NCBI GenBank assembly: GCA_019186845.1
Contig: JABARW010000018.1
Coordinates: 67,180 to 105,920, forward strand
DNA from: Planctomycetota bacterium
GTDB lineage: Bacteria > Planctomycetota > UBA8742 > UBA2392
Length of the DNA stretch: 38,741 nt
Direction: 5' to 3'
Below the pieces are notes generated by a model that saw nothing but the letters and a program-made list of their open reading frames with translations, had not been told where the DNA came from and did not search any database. Positions within the stretch are counted from its first letter, which is position 1, and each line of letters starts with the position of its first letter. Below, piece by piece: positions 16,160 through 26,048 of this stretch. The translations under genes were made by a program, and so were the position numbers.

Positions 16160-16453
16160 ATGAACGCCTTCATCCTGCTGGAAATCTACGTCTTCGTGCT
16201 GGCCTGCTTTGCGGGCTTTCAGCTCATCTCCAAGGTGCCGCCGACGCTGCATACGCCGCTGATGAGCGGCAGCAACGCGATTTCGGGCATCACGATTCTG
16301 GGCGCGATGTATGTCGCCAAGGTCAGCGCCGAGGCCCCGTTTGGGGCGTCCACCATCTTCGGCATGCTGGCATGCGCGCTGGCCATGATCAACGTGGTGG
16401 GCGGCTTTGCCGTGACCGAGCGCATGATGCGCATGTTCAAGAAGAAGGACTGA
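16160..16453 (+). CDS. pntAB: NAD(P) transhydrogenase alpha subunit, membrane part
   Basis: The 97-residue product has three hydrophobic helices: FILLEIYVFVLACFAGFQLI near residues 3-22, an Ala/Gly-rich helix near 38-55 (GITILGAMYVAKVSAE), and FGMLACALAMINVVGGFAV near 67-86. A basic end (RMMRMFKKKD) follows. PPTLHTPLMSGSNAISGI is a signature of the transhydrogenase domain II alpha section. It forms the proton channel together with the helices of PntB. GGAGCGAG lies just ahead of the ATG. It sits between pntAA and pntB and is certainly co-transcribed. Confidence 0.94.
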   Translation: MNAFILLEIYVFVLACFAGFQLISKVPPTLHTPLMSGSNAISGITILGAMYVAKVSAEAPFGASTIFGMLACALAMINVVGGFAVTERMMRMFKKKD

Positions 16454-16500
16454 GCGCTTTGAGCCTTGCGCTTGCCTGAACCCGAACCGAGAGAACCGCC

Positions 16501-17955
<1,455 letters not shown>

Positions 17956-17975
17956 CACTGGTCACCGGCGGCGCT

Positions 17976-18004
17976 CTTTCACTTGAGACCTTCGCGGCTA
18001 TGAT
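17976..18004 (+). promoter_or_regulatory. Candidate promoter for the 18052 gene
   Basis: CTTTCA (17976-17981), 17 bp and TATGAT (17999-18004), 47 bp before the ATG. The -10 is good and the -35 is weak. Confidence 0.38.
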
Positions 18005-18051
18005 GCAATTCATGGGCGCGGGGACCGCCCAACACTTCTCGCGGGGCTGAC

Positions 18052-18885
18052 ATGATTCGCTTACGTATCGGGCTGCTTATCGGCGGCCTGGCTGCACTCG
18101 TTTTTGGCGGGCAAAGCCTGTTCACCTGGCTCTCCAACCTCTCACCCACCCAGATCACGTACGAGAACTACTGTTCTCAGCGGCCCGCCGCCAAATGGCT
18201 GGAGCTGAGCAACACCTGGGTGGACTACCGCTTCGCAGTCGAGATTCAGACCATCAGCAAGGGCAAGTACTCGAGCGGGCCAGGCACCGTCACCAATCGC
18301 GAGTACTACGTGCCCATGTACAAGTCGCGCGACGACGAGTCCAACGTCATCGCCTTCCTGAAGTGCCACTCCGATGAGAGCCTCAGGCTGGCCCGCGAAG
18401 CCGCCAACACCGAGATCCCGGATGAAAACGCCCAGGCCCAGTGGATTCAGGACAACGACCAGCGCATGAATCGCAACACCACGGTCAAGGGCCTCGTGCT
18501 CTTTGGCCTTCACGAAAGCAGCGAAGACCGCAAGCTGCTCAATCAGGCGGCGCGCGGCAGGCTCGTCGATGACTTCGTCATCATCGACGAGAACGAGGAG
18601 CCCGCGGGCGGCTTGGGCTTCCTTCTGTTGCTTCTGGGCGTGGCCCTGGTGGGCGGGGTGGGATGGTCCTTCTTCAAGAAGTCGCCGCAGCAGGCGCCGC
18701 CGCTGCCCCAGGCCGGGGGCTATGTGCCCATGGCCCAGCGCATGCCCCCCCATGCGGGGCCCGCAGCCCCCATGGCTGGCGGGGCTGCCCTGCCGCCGCG
18801 CCAGCTTCCCCTGGCCGGCGGTCCGCCACGGCCGCCGCGCCCGGCCCCTCTGCCGCCCAAGCGCCCGCCGCCGTCTCAGGAATAG
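18052..18885 (+). CDS. Membrane-anchored unknown protein with proline-rich tail
   Basis: The 277-residue product has an N-terminal membrane helix (IGLLIGGLAALVFGGQSLF, about residues 6-24). A non-cytoplasmic domain of about 150 residues follows, with mixed strands and helices (QITYENYCSQRPAAKWLELS, REYYVPMYKS, KGLVLFGLHESSEDRKLLNQ). A second helix, LGFLLLLLGVALVGGVGWSFF, lies near 186-206. The last 65 residues are Pro/Gly/Ala-rich and certainly disordered, ending PPKRPPPSQE. Two helices place both ends in the cytoplasm. The domain between them has a loose likeness to E3-ligase or GIDE-type membrane domains, which I cannot confirm. The family is not recognised. A structured RNA region begins at its stop. 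Confidence 0.75.
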   Translation: MIRLRIGLLIGGLAALVFGGQSLFTWLSNLSPTQITYENYCSQRPAAKWLELSNTWVDYRFAVEIQTISKGKYSSGPGTVTNREYYVPMYKSRDDESNVIAFLKCHSDESLRLAREAANTEIPDENAQAQWIQDNDQRMNRNTTVKGLVLFGLHESSEDRKLLNQAARGRLVDDFVIIDENEEPAGGLGFLLLLLGVALVGGVGWSFFKKSPQQAPPLPQAGGYVPMAQRMPPHAGPAAPMAGGAALPPRQLPLAGGPPRPPRPAPLPPKRPPPSQE

Positions 18886-19117
18886 GTGCCGGGCCGCGGT
18901 TGTTCATAGGTGGTGCGCCGGGCAAACCGGGATTCTGTTTGACGGCGCGCCCGCTTCGGGGTACTTGAATCTCTCGGTCCGCAGTCCACGGGAAGCAACC
19001 ATGTCGAAGATCAATCACAACCGCCTGAATAATCGCGCCTCCGGTGCGCGGACGTAGGCGGTTTGCTCCAGCAGTCTGAGAGAACCGAATGCGCCCCGCA
19101 CCAGTGCGGGGCGCGCT
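18886..19117 (+). ncRNA. Candidate structured RNA, unknown class
   Basis: This gap between a gene stop and tRNA-Asn carries a series of strong stems. GTGCGCCG (18913-18920) pairs with CGGCGCGC (18943-18950), with CAAAC/GTTTG (18923-18927, 18937-18941) stacked inside and a 9-nt loop. AACCGCCT (19019-19026) exactly pairs with AGGCGGTT (19056-19063), enclosing CGCGC/GCGCG (19034-19038, 19046-19050). A terminator follows at 19091. It does not match tmRNA, RNase P RNA, SRP RNA or 6S RNA features that I know. A short reading frame of 18 codons (19001-19057) is present; its stop lies in the stem, so it may be coincidental. No clear promoter was found, so a 3' UTR-derived RNA is possible. Confidence 0.45.
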
Positions 19118-19122
19118 GTTTT
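19091..19122 (+). terminator. Hairpin terminator before tRNA-Asn
   Basis: GCGCCCCGCA (19091-19100) pairs perfectly with TGCGGGGCGC (19105-19114) around CCAG, followed by gctgTTTT. The T tract is only on the plus strand. Confidence 0.65.
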
Positions 19123-19133
19123 GGCGTGGCCAC

Positions 19134-19209
19134 AGGGGTGTAGCTCAATTGGTAGAGTGTCCGACTGTTAATCGGAAGGTTGGTGGTTCGAGTCCACCCG
19201 CCCCTGCCA
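19134..19209 (+). tRNA. tRNA-Asn (anticodon GTT), CCA encoded
   Basis: A full cloverleaf is visible. The acceptor stem AGGGGTG (19134-19140) pairs with CGCCCCT (19199-19205). The D arm is GCTC/GAGT. The anticodon stem TCCGA/TCGGA encloses CTGTTAA with GTT at 19167-19169. The T arm GGTGG/CCACC has the loop TTCGAGT. Discriminator G and genomic CCA end it at 19209. Confidence 0.96.
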
Positions 19210-19217
19210 GCCGCCTT

Positions 19218-20807
19218 TCAGAAACCCGCCTTCATGGCCGCCTCCAAGGCGGGATGCGCTGCCAGCAGCCGCGCCGTCTGGGCCTGACCACGGCCCTGCT
19301 CCAGCAGGGCCTTGCGCAGCGCTACGCTCAACTCTGAAGGCAGATAGCCCCGCCAGAGAACCGCGGGGCGCCCGGCCGCGGCGGCGGCCTCAAGCTCGCC
19401 CAGCACGGCCTGGCTGGCCTCGAGACTGCGCTTGAGCTCCAGGTCTCCGGCCTTCTGGGCTGCAAGCGCGCGGCTGATGCCCTGATTCAGCTGGCGAATG
19501 ACCGGCAGCCAGGCCGGGGCGGGGGGCCCCGGGGGCCGGGCCTTGCAGGCATACTCGGCGGCCAGCCTCACGCGAACGATGTCGCAATAGCCGGTGGCGT
19601 ACTGCTCGGTGCCGGCGACGGCGAACTGGTTGCGGGCATCCTCGATCACTTCAGCTGCTTCATCGGCATCCCCCATGAGCAGCAAAAGCGCGGCCAGGCG
19701 GGAGCGAAAAGCCGCGCCATGCATGGTGTAGGCGTACTCGTCGCACACCTGGATGGCGAGTGAAAGGGCCTTGCGGGCGCGCTGGGGCTGGCCCCGCGCC
19801 TGCCAGACTTCTGCGACATTGCCCTGAGAGAAGGCGAACGAAAGGTTGCGGCCGGCCGGCTGCATGACTTCCAGGGAGCGCAAGTAAGCGGCCTCGCTCT
19901 CGGCCAGGCGGCCCAGCATGAAGTATGTGCGGCCCAGGTTGTTGCAGGCCACGCCCACCGCGCGGACGTCACCCAGTCTTTCAAAGCCCGCCAGCACTTC
20001 CTCAAGCACGGCAACGGCTTCGTCCAGGCGGCCGGTAGAACGCAGATGATTGGCAAGATTGCCCAGCGCGGCCAGGCGCATCCCCGGCGACTGTGCGATC
20101 TCGGCGGCCCTGCGATGCATGGCCTCGCAAAGGTGGGCCCGGCCCGAGTCTTCATAGAACCCGGCCAGCCAGGAAGTGGCCTGCGCCTGAAGGTCAGGCA
20201 GGCTGAAGGCCTTGGCCTCGGAGGCGGCGGTCTCCATCAGCTGCTCGGCGTCGGCGCGTCGGCCCGAGAAGGCCGCGATGCGGCCTTCAGCGACCCAGGT
20301 CTTGACGCGGGCCACGGGCGGGCAGTCGGGGTCGGCCCGGACGCGCTTGCAGCAGGCCAGTGCATCGGAGAACCGGCCTTTCAGCTGGTGCTGCTCGGCG
20401 ACGAGCAGTTCAACTTCGAGCGCCTCATGCCTGTCAATCAGAGGCGAGGCCAGAAGGCGCAAGGCGTAAAGCAGGGCCAGGTCGTCCTGAAGACGGTTGT
20501 AGGCCAGCTGGCGTGCCACGCGCAGGTGCTTGAGCTCGCGGCGACGCAGGTCCTCCAGGGCCTGCGCGTCCTGTGCCGGGTCAAAATCCTGCATGGCCCG
20601 GTGGCAGTGCTCGGCAAGTTCCCCGGCCACGCGCCCCAGGTCCGCGGCAAAGGCCTGCTCAATCACATCAATGGCCAGCGTGTGCAGTCGCGAGCGATCC
20701 GAGGGAAGCCAGAGACCGTAGGCCACCTCGCGCAACAGGGCATGTCGAAAGAGATAGGCCTGCTCGGCGTGCATGGGCACAAAGGCGGGGGGAGTCGGGG
20801 GCTGCAT
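19218..20807 (-). CDS. TPR-repeat protein, ATPase/kinase-associated type
   Basis: The 529-residue protein consists almost wholly of tetratricopeptide-like helical repeats, for example MRLAALGNLANHLRSTGRLD, VGVACNNLGRTYFMLGRLAE and FAFSQGNVAEVWQARGQPQR. Its beginning, YLFRHALLREVAYGLWLPSD, is the segment that normally joins an AAA+/NB-ARC ATPase to TPRs in large signalling proteins (adenylyl cyclase or Ser/Thr kinase fusions). No ATPase or kinase precedes it, so it looks like an N-terminally truncated family member or a stand-alone scaffold. I chose ATG 20807; the frame stays open to 21041 but that part overlaps the divergent gene. ATG 20774 is an alternative. No strong ribosome binding site is seen. 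Confidence 0.7.
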   Translation of the reverse strand: MQPPTPPAFVPMHAEQAYLFRHALLREVAYGLWLPSDRSRLHTLAIDVIEQAFAADLGRVAGELAEHCHRAMQDFDPAQDAQALEDLRRRELKHLRVARQLAYNRLQDDLALLYALRLLASPLIDRHEALEVELLVAEQHQLKGRFSDALACCKRVRADPDCPPVARVKTWVAEGRIAAFSGRRADAEQLMETAASEAKAFSLPDLQAQATSWLAGFYEDSGRAHLCEAMHRRAAEIAQSPGMRLAALGNLANHLRSTGRLDEAVAVLEEVLAGFERLGDVRAVGVACNNLGRTYFMLGRLAESEAAYLRSLEVMQPAGRNLSFAFSQGNVAEVWQARGQPQRARKALSLAIQVCDEYAYTMHGAAFRSRLAALLLLMGDADEAAEVIEDARNQFAVAGTEQYATGYCDIVRVRLAAEYACKARPPGPPAPAWLPVIRQLNQGISRALAAQKAGDLELKRSLEASQAVLGELEAAAAAGRPAVLWRGYLPSELSVALRKALLEQGRGQAQTARLLAAHPALEAAMKAGF

Positions 20808-20910
20808 TCTACCGGCGCCGCGCCACAGGCTGTGACAATTAGCGGCATTTTCACGACGGAGCACGCGCCGGCCCGCTATGCTGTTGGCGTTTGGGCCGAA
20901 GAGGAACTCC

Positions 20911-22740
20911 ATGCTCACGAAAACCGTGGCGGCATTGACGGCGGTAGCCGCGTTGACGGGCCAGGCGCCCGAAATCCCGGCGCCGGCCAGAAGTGTCCAG
21001 CTCAAGGTGGTGCAGGAAAGCGTCGAACTGGCGGCGGACACAACCTATGAGGCGGGCCAGCGGCTGAAGTCCACGGCCATTGGCGTGAGCTTTGTGGTGC
21101 CGCCGCACTGTACGGCCATGATTCACGCGGAATCGTGGAACGTCACGTTCAAGTCAAAGTCCGACTCTGTCGTGGCCTGCCTCGTGCTTCAAACAGGCCT
21201 GGACGCGGCATTGTCCGAGCTGAACCTCAACAGCAGCGTGGACTTCGGCTTTCTGGATTCGTCGGTCAGCGTCAAACCCGCCGCCAAGGCCCGCAGCGAG
21301 GGCAACCGTTCCTTCGCGGAGTATGAGGGCGATGGTGCGGGCTTCGGCTTTGCCCTGCGCGGGAGCAAGGGCAACGGCCTGGCCTGCATCGCGGCCGCGA
21401 CCAAGGCCGACAAGGAATCGGCCAGCAAGTTCGCCCAAGCCCTGGAAAAGAGCGTGCAGATGGAAGATCCCCAGAGCGCGCAGGCGCTGCTGTTGTGGAA
21501 GGCACAGGTTCTCGGCCAGCACCTGACGGCCGTGGATGAAGCCTCCCGCCTCACGCTGGACCTGCACCTGCTGAAGGACTCGAGCTACTACATGAAGGCC
21601 AACGTCGGCGGCCAGAGCCAGGAACAGACGGGCACCTGGCGTGTCGAACTGGGCCTGATGGGCAGCCTGCTGGTATTGACCCGTCAAGAGGGCGTGGCGA
21701 CCCTGCGGCTGGCGCTGGCCGGCACGGACCTGAGGCTGGAGGGCCTGCCCGTCACGAAACGGGCCAGCTCGCTCAAGTCTGCGGGCGAGCGGCCCGCGGA
21801 GCCGGCCAGGCCCGAGCCCGCCCCCGAGGAGAAACCCCAGCCAGAGTTCAGAAGCGACATCCGCGAGGTGGCCAAGCTTGAAGGACAGGACTGCGCCTTT
21901 GACACCCAGTACGCCGCGGGCACGCGCCTGAAGGTCGAGCTGCTCGGGATCTCGCTCAAGATCCCGGAGGGCTGCGTCGGCGGCGCCACGGCCAGCGTGA
22001 ATTACTTCATCTATCGCCCGACAGACCAGCAGGGCGTCGGCCTGGTCATGGCCCAGACCGGCGTCAACAGCATCCAGGATGCAGCGGCGCTGCTGGCCGG
22101 CAAACAGGACCTGAGCTCACTGGAGGAAGGGCTGGTGATGGACCCCGACGGCGCGCCGAAGATCGAAGGTTCCAGGGCGTCCATGCGCTACACCAGCGCG
22201 GCCTATGTAGCCTACAGCGTAGCGCTGGTGGGGCCTTCGAAGAATGGCGTGATCGTCAGCTTCATCGCGCCTAGGCAGGCCGAGGCCAAGGCCAAGTCCT
22301 TCGTGCAGTCCGTGGCGGACTCACTGCAGTTCGCCAAGCCCAACGACTCGGAGATGCGCAAGCAGTGGAACGAGGGGCTCAAGGGCTACTGCCTGCACTA
22401 CTTCAATTACCGGTCATCCAAGGGCAACCAGCCCGGCAACTGGTGGGACGCCACGACCAACATCTGGATGCATTTCGGCTCGGACAACACCTACCGCTGG
22501 ATCTACAAGTATGAGTCCTCGGGCGGCGTCAAGAACAGCGATGTCATTGGCGGCACGGCCTCGGATGACAACAAGACTGAGGACGGCACCTGGCGCATCG
22601 AGTTCACCCTGACCGGAACACTGCTCTACCTGACCAACGACAAGGGCGAACTCAGCGTCGTGCTGCTGCAGTTTGACGGCAAGAAGATCACTGCCAACGG
22701 CAAGGAAGTCTCGCGCTCCCAGAGCGACATCAAGCGCTGA
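20911..22740 (+). CDS. Exported protein with two tandem homologous halves
   Basis: ATG 20911 has GAGGA (20901-20905) five bases upstream and starts a signal peptide (MLTKTVAALTAVAALTGQAP), so I prefer it to 20878. The 609-residue product is an internal duplication. Half one begins VELAADTTYEAGQRLKSTAI and half two CAFDTQYAAGTRLKVELLGI. Each half then carries a region ending in the shared pattern GTWR-[VI]-E, L-x-G-x-LL-x-LT, about 50 residues before its end (GTWRVELGLMGSLLVLTRQE and GTWRIEFTLTGTLLYLTNDK). A Pro/Glu-rich linker (PAEPARPEPAPEEKPQ) joins the halves. The fold looks beta-rich and secreted; the function is unknown. A -10-like TATGCT (20877-20882) lies upstream. The gene ends at a bidirectional terminator shared with the pump gene. 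Confidence 0.78.
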   Translation: MLTKTVAALTAVAALTGQAPEIPAPARSVQLKVVQESVELAADTTYEAGQRLKSTAIGVSFVVPPHCTAMIHAESWNVTFKSKSDSVVACLVLQTGLDAALSELNLNSSVDFGFLDSSVSVKPAAKARSEGNRSFAEYEGDGAGFGFALRGSKGNGLACIAAATKADKESASKFAQALEKSVQMEDPQSAQALLLWKAQVLGQHLTAVDEASRLTLDLHLLKDSSYYMKANVGGQSQEQTGTWRVELGLMGSLLVLTRQEGVATLRLALAGTDLRLEGLPVTKRASSLKSAGERPAEPARPEPAPEEKPQPEFRSDIREVAKLEGQDCAFDTQYAAGTRLKVELLGISLKIPEGCVGGATASVNYFIYRPTDQQGVGLVMAQTGVNSIQDAAALLAGKQDLSSLEEGLVMDPDGAPKIEGSRASMRYTSAAYVAYSVALVGPSKNGVIVSFIAPRQAEAKAKSFVQSVADSLQFAKPNDSEMRKQWNEGLKGYCLHYFNYRSSKGNQPGNWWDATTNIWMHFGSDNTYRWIYKYESSGGVKNSDVIGGTASDDNKTEDGTWRIEFTLTGTLLYLTNDKGELSVVLLQFDGKKITANGKEVSRSQSDIKR

Positions 22741-22750
22741 CGGCCAGAAC

Positions 22751-22787
22751 ACGGGCGGCAGGGGCGCCTCGCCCCTGCCGTTGTGTT
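22751..22787. terminator. Bidirectional terminator between convergent genes
   Basis: CGGCAGGGGCG (22756-22766) pairs with CGCCCCTGCCG (22770-22780) around CCT, extended by AACAC/GTGTT and followed by TTTT on the plus strand. Confidence 0.7.
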
Positions 22788-22788
22788 T

Positions 22789-25700
22789 TCAGCGCTGGGG
22801 AATCTCGGAAGCCGCGCGATAAGCGTCTTCCAGTTCCTTGCCGTTGACCTCGGCGGCGGCCACCTGCTGCACCACCGGCGTTTCCTCGCCCTGGACGAAG
22901 CGGGCAAAGAGCCGCTGGAACAGCAGGCTCACGCGGTAGGTCATCAGGTACAGCGTGGGCACATACAGCGTCGTCAGGAAGGTCGCGACGGCCAGGCCCC
23001 AGCTCACGGCCGTGGCCATGGGTTTCCACCACGCCACGGAGTCACCGCCGAAGATCCACGAGAACGTGAAGAAGTCAAATGAGATGCCCAGCACCATGGG
23101 CAGCAGGCCCAGCATGGTGGTCACGGCCGTGAGCAGCACGGGTCTCATGCGCGTCTTGCCGGCCTGGACGCAGGCCTCCTTGACGTCCATGCCCTCGGCA
23201 ATCTTGATGTTGATGAAGTCGATGAGCACGATGGCGTTATTGACCACCACGCCCGCGAGGCTGACCACGCCGATGCCCGTCATGATGATGCCGAACTTCT
23301 GCGAGTGCAGGATCAGCGAGAGATTCACGCCGATAAAGGACATGATCACGCTGGTCATCACGATGGTGGTCTGAAGGGCGCTGTTGAACTGGGCCACGAG
23401 AATCATGCCAATCAGCAGCAGGGCCACGACGAACGCCTGCATCAGGAACGTGGCGGCCTCGGCCTGGTCCTCGCTTTCGCCGGTAAACCTGAACTGGGTG
23501 CCGGCGGGGAAGACTCCGCCCGCCCTGGCCTGCTCCAGACGCTTGAGCACCTCGGCGCGGACCACGTTTTCGTCCGTGCCTGCGGTGACACCGCTGGACA
23601 CCGTGATGATGCGCCGCGACTCTTTGCGGCGCAGCGAGCCCGCGCCGCCCACATAGTCAAAGCGCGCCACGGTCGAAAGGGGCACGGGGTTGCCCATCAG
23701 ATCCGAGATCAGGATGGACTCCAGCACCGTGGGGTCGTTGCGCAAAGCCGCGGGCAGGCGCACCACGATGTCGCGCTCTTCGGTGCCCTCGTCGTAGCCG
23801 CCGATGCGCCGGCCGTTGATCAGCATCTTGACGAAGTTGCCGATCCACTGGGTATTCATGCCCATGAGGGCGGCCTTCTGCCGGTCCACGGTCAGCTTGA
23901 ACTCGGGCTTGCCGGCACGGTGGTCGTCGCGCAGATCCACGACGTCCGGCACTTCGGCCACGATGGCGCGGACTTTCCTGGCGGCATCCACGAGGTCAGC
24001 CTGGTTCTCCGTGGAGACCTCGATGTTGACCTTGGCGCCCGTGGGCGGGCCGATGTCCTGCTTCTTGACCTCGATTTCGGCGCCGGGGATGTCAGCCACC
24101 AGCGTCCGCAACTGCTCGAGGTACTGCGTGGGGCTGCCCTTGCGCTCGCTGTCCTTCTTGAAGTGGAGCGTGACCGTGGCACGGTGGCTCTGGTCGCCCG
24201 AAGCCTCAAAGAAGTTGCCGCCGCCCGTTCCCACGCTGGTCTGGATGGACTCGATGTCCTCGCTCTTGGGCAGGCGCTTCTCGATTTCGCGGGCCAGCTT
24301 GTCGCTGGTTTCAAGGCTCATGCCGTCGGGGCCGGTGATGGTCACGTTGGCCACGCGCGGCTCCACCTCAGGAAAGAACTCCACGCCCTTGCCCAGGGCG
24401 CCCAGCATCATGAATGAAAGCACCAGCAGCACCAGGCCGCCAATCACGGTGGTCTTGGGCCAGGCCAGGAAGCGGCGCAGGGTCACCTCGTAGGCGCCCA
24501 CCAGCACCGTGCCCGTGCGCGTGAAGTAGCTGGCCAGCCCTCCCTCGCCGTGCGCCGTGCGCTTCATGAACAGGACCGCCATGACGGGGTTGACGACCAG
24601 GGCCACAAACAGCGAACAGGTCAGCACGATGATGACCGTCAGCGGCAGATAGCTCATGAAGTCGCCGATGATGCCCGGCCAGAACAACATGGGGCCAAAC
24701 GCGGCCAGCGTGGTCAGCGTCGAAGTCGTGATGGGCCAGGCCACCTCGGAGGTGCCGTCCAGCACCGCCGTGACGCGCGGCTTGCCCATGTTCAGGTGCC
24801 GGTAGATGTTCTCGATGACCACGATGGCGTTGTCCACCAGCATGCCGTTGGCCAGCACCAGGCTGAACAGCACCATCATGTTCAGGGTCATGCCCATCAT
24901 CTTCACGATCACGAAGGTCATCAGCATCGAGAGCGGAATGGCGAGGCTCACGAACATGGCGTTGCGCAGGCCCATGGCGAAGAACACGCAGAGCAGCACG
25001 AGCACCAGGCCCGAGAGCACGTTGTTCTCCAGGTCGCTCACCATGGCCTTGATCTGGTCGCTCTGGTCGCCGCTGATCGTGTAGTTGATCTCGACGGGGA
25101 AGCGCTGGGCCTTGGCTTCGGCGATGCCGCGCTTGATGATCTCGGTGATCAGGATGATGTTCTCGCCGGCGCGCTTGCGCACGCTGAGGGAGACAGCGGG
25201 CTTGCCGCTTTCACGGGCGTAGGAGGTGGGTTCCTTGTAGGTGCGGCGTGCGGTGGCCACGTCGCGCAGATAAATGGGGCGTCCCTCGACGTGGTAGACG
25301 ACGATGGAGTTCACATCCTCGGCGGTCTTGAAGGCGCCGGGCAGCCGCACGCTGGGCTTGACGTTTCCCGTGTCAACGCCGCCTGCCGAGATATCGACGT
25401 TCTCGCCTGACAGCGTCTGGATGAGCTGGTTGACAGGGAGGCGGAAGGAGGCCAGCTTCTCGGGGTTGATCTCGATCTCGATCTGCGGTTCGAGGTTGCC
25501 CGCCAGGTCCACGCCCAGCACGCCGGGCACCTGCTCGAGCTCGTCCTTCATCTTCTCGGCCAGTGGCTGCAGCACGCTCAAGTCGGCGCCGTAGAGCGAA
25601 ATCGTGATGATGGGGAACTCGGAGAAACTCAGCTCGGAGATGGTCTCGTCTTCGGCGTCGGCGGGGAATTCCGTCTTGGCGATGTTGTACTTCTCACGCA

Positions 25701-26025
25701 CTTTCTGCAGCGCCTCCTCCACCGTGACGCTGGGCAGGAACTTGCACGTCGTGATGCTTACACCCTCGCTTGAGACACTCGAGAGCTCGTCCAGCCCCTT
25801 GAGGTTCTTGAGCTGGCGCTCCAGGGGCACGGTGATGTTGTTCTCGACGTCCTCGGGGGCGGCTTCGGGCAGGGGCACCACTACCGTGATCAGGGGAACC
25901 TTGATGTCCGGCTGCGACTCGCGCGGCAGCACGGCGTAGCTGTAAACGCCCATGATGACGATGGCGAGAACAAGCACGGCCACGGCGGAGCGCTGTCGCA
26001 CGGCGATGTCAGTAAAGATTCTCAT
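22789..26025 (-). CDS. RND-family efflux transporter permease (AcrB/CzcA-like)
   Basis: The 1078-residue inner-membrane protein has the full RND plan: helix 1 near residues 12-32 (AVAVLVLAIVIMGVYSYAVL), a large periplasmic porter domain, helices 2-6, helix 7 with a second porter domain, and helices 8-12. Signatures are PRESQPDIKVPLITVVVPLP after helix 1, LVDNAIVVIENIYRHL in helix 4, and the mirrored VVVNNAIVLIDFINI in helix 10. Such pumps use proton entry to expel drugs, lipids or metals through an outer-membrane channel. Helix 4 has one Asp (LVDNA) rather than the AcrB-type pair, as in many HAE-type relatives. The substrate is not predictable. It follows the adaptor gene by 23 bp and shares the TetR promoter. 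No outer-membrane TolC-like gene is in the window. Confidence 0.93.
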   Translation of the reverse strand: MRIFTDIAVRQRSAVAVLVLAIVIMGVYSYAVLPRESQPDIKVPLITVVVPLPEAAPEDVENNITVPLERQLKNLKGLDELSSVSSEGVSITTCKFLPSVTVEEALQKVREKYNIAKTEFPADAEDETISELSFSEFPIITISLYGADLSVLQPLAEKMKDELEQVPGVLGVDLAGNLEPQIEIEINPEKLASFRLPVNQLIQTLSGENVDISAGGVDTGNVKPSVRLPGAFKTAEDVNSIVVYHVEGRPIYLRDVATARRTYKEPTSYARESGKPAVSLSVRKRAGENIILITEIIKRGIAEAKAQRFPVEINYTISGDQSDQIKAMVSDLENNVLSGLVLVLLCVFFAMGLRNAMFVSLAIPLSMLMTFVIVKMMGMTLNMMVLFSLVLANGMLVDNAIVVIENIYRHLNMGKPRVTAVLDGTSEVAWPITTSTLTTLAAFGPMLFWPGIIGDFMSYLPLTVIIVLTCSLFVALVVNPVMAVLFMKRTAHGEGGLASYFTRTGTVLVGAYEVTLRRFLAWPKTTVIGGLVLLVLSFMMLGALGKGVEFFPEVEPRVANVTITGPDGMSLETSDKLAREIEKRLPKSEDIESIQTSVGTGGGNFFEASGDQSHRATVTLHFKKDSERKGSPTQYLEQLRTLVADIPGAEIEVKKQDIGPPTGAKVNIEVSTENQADLVDAARKVRAIVAEVPDVVDLRDDHRAGKPEFKLTVDRQKAALMGMNTQWIGNFVKMLINGRRIGGYDEGTEERDIVVRLPAALRNDPTVLESILISDLMGNPVPLSTVARFDYVGGAGSLRRKESRRIITVSSGVTAGTDENVVRAEVLKRLEQARAGGVFPAGTQFRFTGESEDQAEAATFLMQAFVVALLLIGMILVAQFNSALQTTIVMTSVIMSFIGVNLSLILHSQKFGIIMTGIGVVSLAGVVVNNAIVLIDFINIKIAEGMDVKEACVQAGKTRMRPVLLTAVTTMLGLLPMVLGISFDFFTFSWIFGGDSVAWWKPMATAVSWGLAVATFLTTLYVPTLYLMTYRVSLLFQRLFARFVQGEETPVVQQVAAAEVNGKELEDAYRAASEIPQR

Positions 26026-26048
26026 GGCGAGGTCCGGGGTGCGGGGAG

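Noticed and set aside
18886..19117. Structured region as tmRNA, RNase P RNA, SRP RNA or 6S RNA
   Set aside because: The conserved sequences of these RNAs that I know are absent, and the length and stem order do not fit.
20808..21041. N-terminal extension of the TPR protein
   Set aside because: It would overlap the start and signal peptide of the divergent gene at 20911; its sequence is unlike the rest of the protein.
20046..21050. 334-codon plus-strand frame opposite the TPR gene
   Set aside because: TPR repeats are clear on the minus strand, and this translation is low-complexity without motifs.
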